The position numbers and the translations under genes are program-made. This document shows positions 5,960 through 7,817 of a DNA stretch of 7,817 bases, in pieces. Below the pieces are notes generated by a model. It did no database searches. It saw nothing but the letters and a program-made list of their open reading frames with translations, and had not been told where the DNA came from. Source of the stretch: Chloroflexota bacterium. Its GTDB lineage: Bacteria; Chloroflexota; Limnocylindria; QHBO01. The first letter of the stretch is position 1; each line of letters begins with the position of its first letter. The stretch covers positions 1-7,817 of the forward strand of contig JACCWY010000023.1 in assembly GCA_013697395.1 (NCBI GenBank), in the 5' to 3' direction.

Positions 5960-6010
5960 CGGGTACGAGGCAGGCGGGTAGATCCCGCCGGCGAAGGCAC
6001 TCGTGCCCGC
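5959..6010 (+). promoter_or_regulatory. Attenuator 1:2 helix with inner hairpin
   Basis: GCGGGTACGAG (5959-5969) pairs along all 11 positions (one G-U) with CTCGTGCCCGC (6000-6010). Nested inside is a 6-bp hairpin, GGCGGG (5973-5978) with CCCGCC (5984-5989), loop TAGAT. The helix starts at the last base of the leader stop codon, the place of the pause/protector helix in amino acid attenuators. A stalled ribosome would melt it. Confidence 0.75.
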
Positions 6011-6011
6011 A

Positions 6012-6046
6012 GACGCAGGAAGCGAAAGCTCCTGCGTCTTTTGTTT
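6012..6046 (+). terminator. Intrinsic terminator (attenuator) before the DAHP synthase gene
   Basis: GACGCAGGAAGC (6012-6023) and GCTCCTGCGTC (6028-6038) form an 11-bp stem with one bulged A and a GAAA tetraloop. TTTTGTTT (6039-6046) follows directly. It lies after a promoter and only 32 bp before the DAHP synthase ATG, so it must be conditional for the gene to be expressed. Confidence 0.92.
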
Positions 6047-6077
6047 CCCGGGCGGGCTGAGCGGAAAGGCAAGACCG

Positions 6078-7436
6078 ATGATCGTGGTGATGCGTCCGAC
6101 GGCGACGCAGGAAGAGGTCGACGGGGTCAGACGGATCGTCGAGGAGCATGGGCTCGAGGCGTTCCTCAGCGTGGGCGAGGAGCGGACCGTGATCGGCGTC
6201 GTCGGCAGCGACGTCGAACGCGTGAGCCACCTCGGCACGCTGCCGGGCGTGGAGCAGGTGATCCGCATCAGTTCCCCGTACAAGCTGGCCAGCTCGCAGC
6301 ACCAGCCCGAGCGAACCCGGGTGCGCGTCAACGGCGTCGAGCTCGGGCTCGGCCAGGAGCTGGTGGTCATGGCCGGCCCCTGCGCGGTCGAGTCGCGCGA
6401 CCAGCTCATGGAGACCGCCCGCACGGTCAAGCGCGAGGGTGCCCGCGTCCTGCGTGGGGGCGCCTTCAAGCCGCGCACTTCGCCGTACTCGTTCCAGGGC
6501 CTCGGCCTGCCGGCCCTTGAGCTGCTCCACGAGGCGCATGACTCCTACGGCCTGCCGGTCATCAGCGAGATCGTCGACCCCGCCGACGTGCCGGCCTTCG
6601 AGGAGCACGTCGACATCATCCAGGTCGGCGCTCGCAACATGGCGAACTTCGTCCTGCTCAAGGCGGTCGGCCAGAGCCGCCGCCCGGTCCTCCTCAAGCG
6701 CGGCCTCTCCGCCACGATCGAGGAGTGGCTGCTCGCTGCCGAGTACGTCCTGTCCGCCGGCAACCCGAACGTCATCCTGTGCGAGCGCGGCATCCGCACC
6801 TTCGAGACCGCGACCCGCAACACGCTCGACCTCTCCGCGGTCCCCGTCCTGCGCACCCGAACGCACCTGCCGATCGTGGTCGATCCGAGCCACGGAACCG
6901 GCCACCGCGCCCTCGTTGGACCGATGGCCCTGGCGGGCGCCGCCGTCGGAGCCGACGGCCTGATCATCGAGGTCCATCCGGACCCGGCGAACGCCCGGTC
7001 CGATGGTGACCAGAGCCTCGGCTTCGAGGACTTCGGCGCGCTGATGGACGAGCTGCGCCGCCTCCAGTTCGTCCGCTCGGCCGACGTGGATGCGGCTCCC
7101 GCGCCTGCCGTGGCGGCGACCGGCGGGATCGAGGAGGTGCGGGATCGCATCGACGACCTCGACGCGCGGCTGGCCGAGATGGTCCAGGAGCGGGCCGCCC
7201 TCGCCCTCGAGGTGCAGCGCCGCCGGGACCCGGACGCGCACGGGCACGACGTGCGGCGCGAGCGCGCCCTCCTCGAGCGAGCTGCCAGCGGCACGACGGG
7301 ACCGATGACGCCGGTCGAGCTGACGATGATCTTCGACGCATTGCTGCGCGCGTCGCGATCGGTCCAGCGCCGGCACACGCAGTCGATCTCGCGTACCGAA
7401 GAAGATCGGCCGGCCGCGTCCGGATCCGGTCGGTGA
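6078..7436 (+). CDS. aroF: DAHP synthase (ferredoxin-like/type I beta) fused to C-terminal chorismate mutase
   Basis: First step of the shikimate pathway: PEP plus erythrose 4-phosphate to DAHP. There are 452 residues in three modules. Residues 1-75 are a ferredoxin-like regulatory domain (MIVVMRP..., ERTVIGVVG) as in the Thermotoga enzyme, where it mediates Tyr inhibition. Residues about 85-335 are the TIM barrel, with AGPCAVES, KPRTSPYSFQG, QVGARNM, LLKRG and VDPSHGTGHR; metal ligands Cys102, His272, Glu298 and Asp309 are present. After a Pro/Ala linker, residues 351-435 are an AroQ chorismate mutase with Arg355, Arg372, DVRRE (Asp391, Arg394, Glu395) and Gln430; the usual active-site Lys position reads Arg. 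The start is ATG 6078, with GGAAAGG about 9 nt upstream. The frame is open to 6003, but that part overlaps the terminator. It is controlled by the upstream attenuator and overlaps aroA. Confidence 0.95.
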   Translation: MIVVMRPTATQEEVDGVRRIVEEHGLEAFLSVGEERTVIGVVGSDVERVSHLGTLPGVEQVIRISSPYKLASSQHQPERTRVRVNGVELGLGQELVVMAGPCAVESRDQLMETARTVKREGARVLRGGAFKPRTSPYSFQGLGLPALELLHEAHDSYGLPVISEIVDPADVPAFEEHVDIIQVGARNMANFVLLKAVGQSRRPVLLKRGLSATIEEWLLAAEYVLSAGNPNVILCERGIRTFETATRNTLDLSAVPVLRTRTHLPIVVDPSHGTGHRALVGPMALAGAAVGADGLIIEVHPDPANARSDGDQSLGFEDFGALMDELRRLQFVRSADVDAAPAPAVAATGGIEEVRDRIDDLDARLAEMVQERAALALEVQRRRDPDAHGHDVRRERALLERAASGTTGPMTPVELTMIFDALLRASRSVQRRHTQSISRTEEDRPAASGSGR

Positions 7437-7817
7437 CGTCGGCCCCGCCCGCGTCGAGAATCACGCCCGCCGCACGGCTGCGGGGCCGGCTGTCGCTGCC
7501 CGCGGACAAGTCGATCGCGCACCGGGCGCTCATCGTCGGCGCCCTGTCCGGCGGACCGACCGCCGTCGCCCTCCGCTCCCCCGGTCGCGACGTCCTCTCC
7601 ACCGTGGAGTGCCTCCGCGAGCTGGGTGCCCACATCACGGAGGATGTCGGCCGCTACACGATCTCCGGGCGGCCATCGCGCGACGCGGTGCTCGACTGCG
7701 GCAACTCCGGCACCACCATGCGGCTGCTGGCCGGCGCGGTGGCCGGTCTGCCGCTGCGCGTCGCCCTCGACGGCGACGACTCGCTGCGCGCTCGTCCGAT
7801 GGAGCGCGTCGCGACCC
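7433..7817 (+). CDS. aroA: 5-enolpyruvylshikimate-3-phosphate synthase (5' part; cut by right edge)
   Basis: Transfers enolpyruvyl from PEP to shikimate 3-phosphate, the sixth step of the shikimate pathway. 128 codons of about 430 are visible. Motifs are PADKSIAHRALIVGAL (residues 23-38, substrate-binding Lys26, Ser27 and Arg31), RDVLSTVECLRELGA (52-66), DCGNSGTTMRLLAG (88-101, PEP-site NSGT and Arg97) and DDSLRARPMERV (115-126, Arg121). The GTG start (7433-7435) overlaps the TGA of the DAHP synthase fusion in the string GTGA, indicating an operon and translational coupling. No independent Shine-Dalgarno or promoter is evident. Confidence 0.95.
   Translation, partial: MTSAPPASRITPAARLRGRLSLPADKSIAHRALIVGALSGGPTAVALRSPGRDVLSTVECLRELGAHITEDVGRYTISGRPSRDAVLDCGNSGTTMRLLAGAVAGLPLRVALDGDDSLRARPMERVAT

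Noticed and set aside
5959..6010. Metabolite riboswitch aptamer before DAHP synthase
   Set aside because: The nested helices do not match any riboswitch core I recognise and no T-box sequence is present. The adjacent W-F-Y leader ORF explains the helix as part of an attenuator.
5530..6060. Plus-strand 176-residue frame across the intergenic region
   Set aside because: No domain, biased residue content, and it crosses the promoter and intrinsic terminator. Not credible as a gene.
5916..7376. Minus-strand open frame of about 486 codons opposite the DAHP synthase gene
   Set aside because: It is an antisense shadow of a gene with clear catalytic motifs, and it would run through the terminator and leader region. 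No recognisable protein features.

Overview
The window is a very GC-rich bacterial chromosome segment with strong G/C preference at third codon positions. It is dominated by aromatic amino acid biosynthesis. A transcriptional T-box, short 5' ends and a ferredoxin-like DAHP synthase with a C-terminal chorismate mutase suggest a Chloroflexota-type organism (Limnocylindria-like lineages come to mind). A deep-branching actinomycete cannot be excluded. The taxonomic call is inference, not a database result.

Left part, minus strand (1-1622): the 5' part of trpE (anthranilate synthase component I) runs off the left edge. It is preceded by a long untranslated leader (837 to about 1177) that is a complete tryptophan T-box: AGUA-containing stem I, UGG specifier, distal loop, stem III, the T-box sequence, and a mutually exclusive terminator. 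A sigma70-like promoter for this leader overlaps the stop codon of a small DUF1232/YkvA-family membrane protein gene.

Middle, plus strand (1681-5441): a divergent, apparently leaderless promoter drives a 76-residue cysteine-rich small protein of unknown function. PEP carboxylase (ppc, about 914 aa) follows with a 10-bp gap, then an SDR-family oxidoreductase 25 bp further on. A perfect 21-bp palindrome overlaps the proposed ppc start codon.

Intergenic stretch (5442-6077): a start-less relic resembling the C-terminal S4 domain of tyrosyl-tRNA synthetase, then a patch of degenerate repeats. Next comes a near-consensus promoter (TTGACA, 17 bp, TACGCT) whose transcript should begin almost at the start codon of an 8-residue ORF, MSQMWFYG. 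That ORF carries Trp, Phe and Tyr codons in a row, followed by an 11-bp helix and a textbook intrinsic terminator. This looks like a ribosome-mediated attenuator sensing all three aromatic amino acids.

Right part (6078-7817): the attenuator leads into a DAHP synthase-chorismate mutase fusion. The fusion gene overlaps aroA (EPSP synthase, cut by the right edge) by GTGA.

The loci form one metabolic logic. PEP is drawn by PEP carboxylase and by DAHP synthase. The common shikimate trunk is gated by a Trp/Phe/Tyr leader peptide, and the Trp branch by uncharged tRNA-Trp through the T-box. The most novel element is the MWFYG leader and its attenuator.
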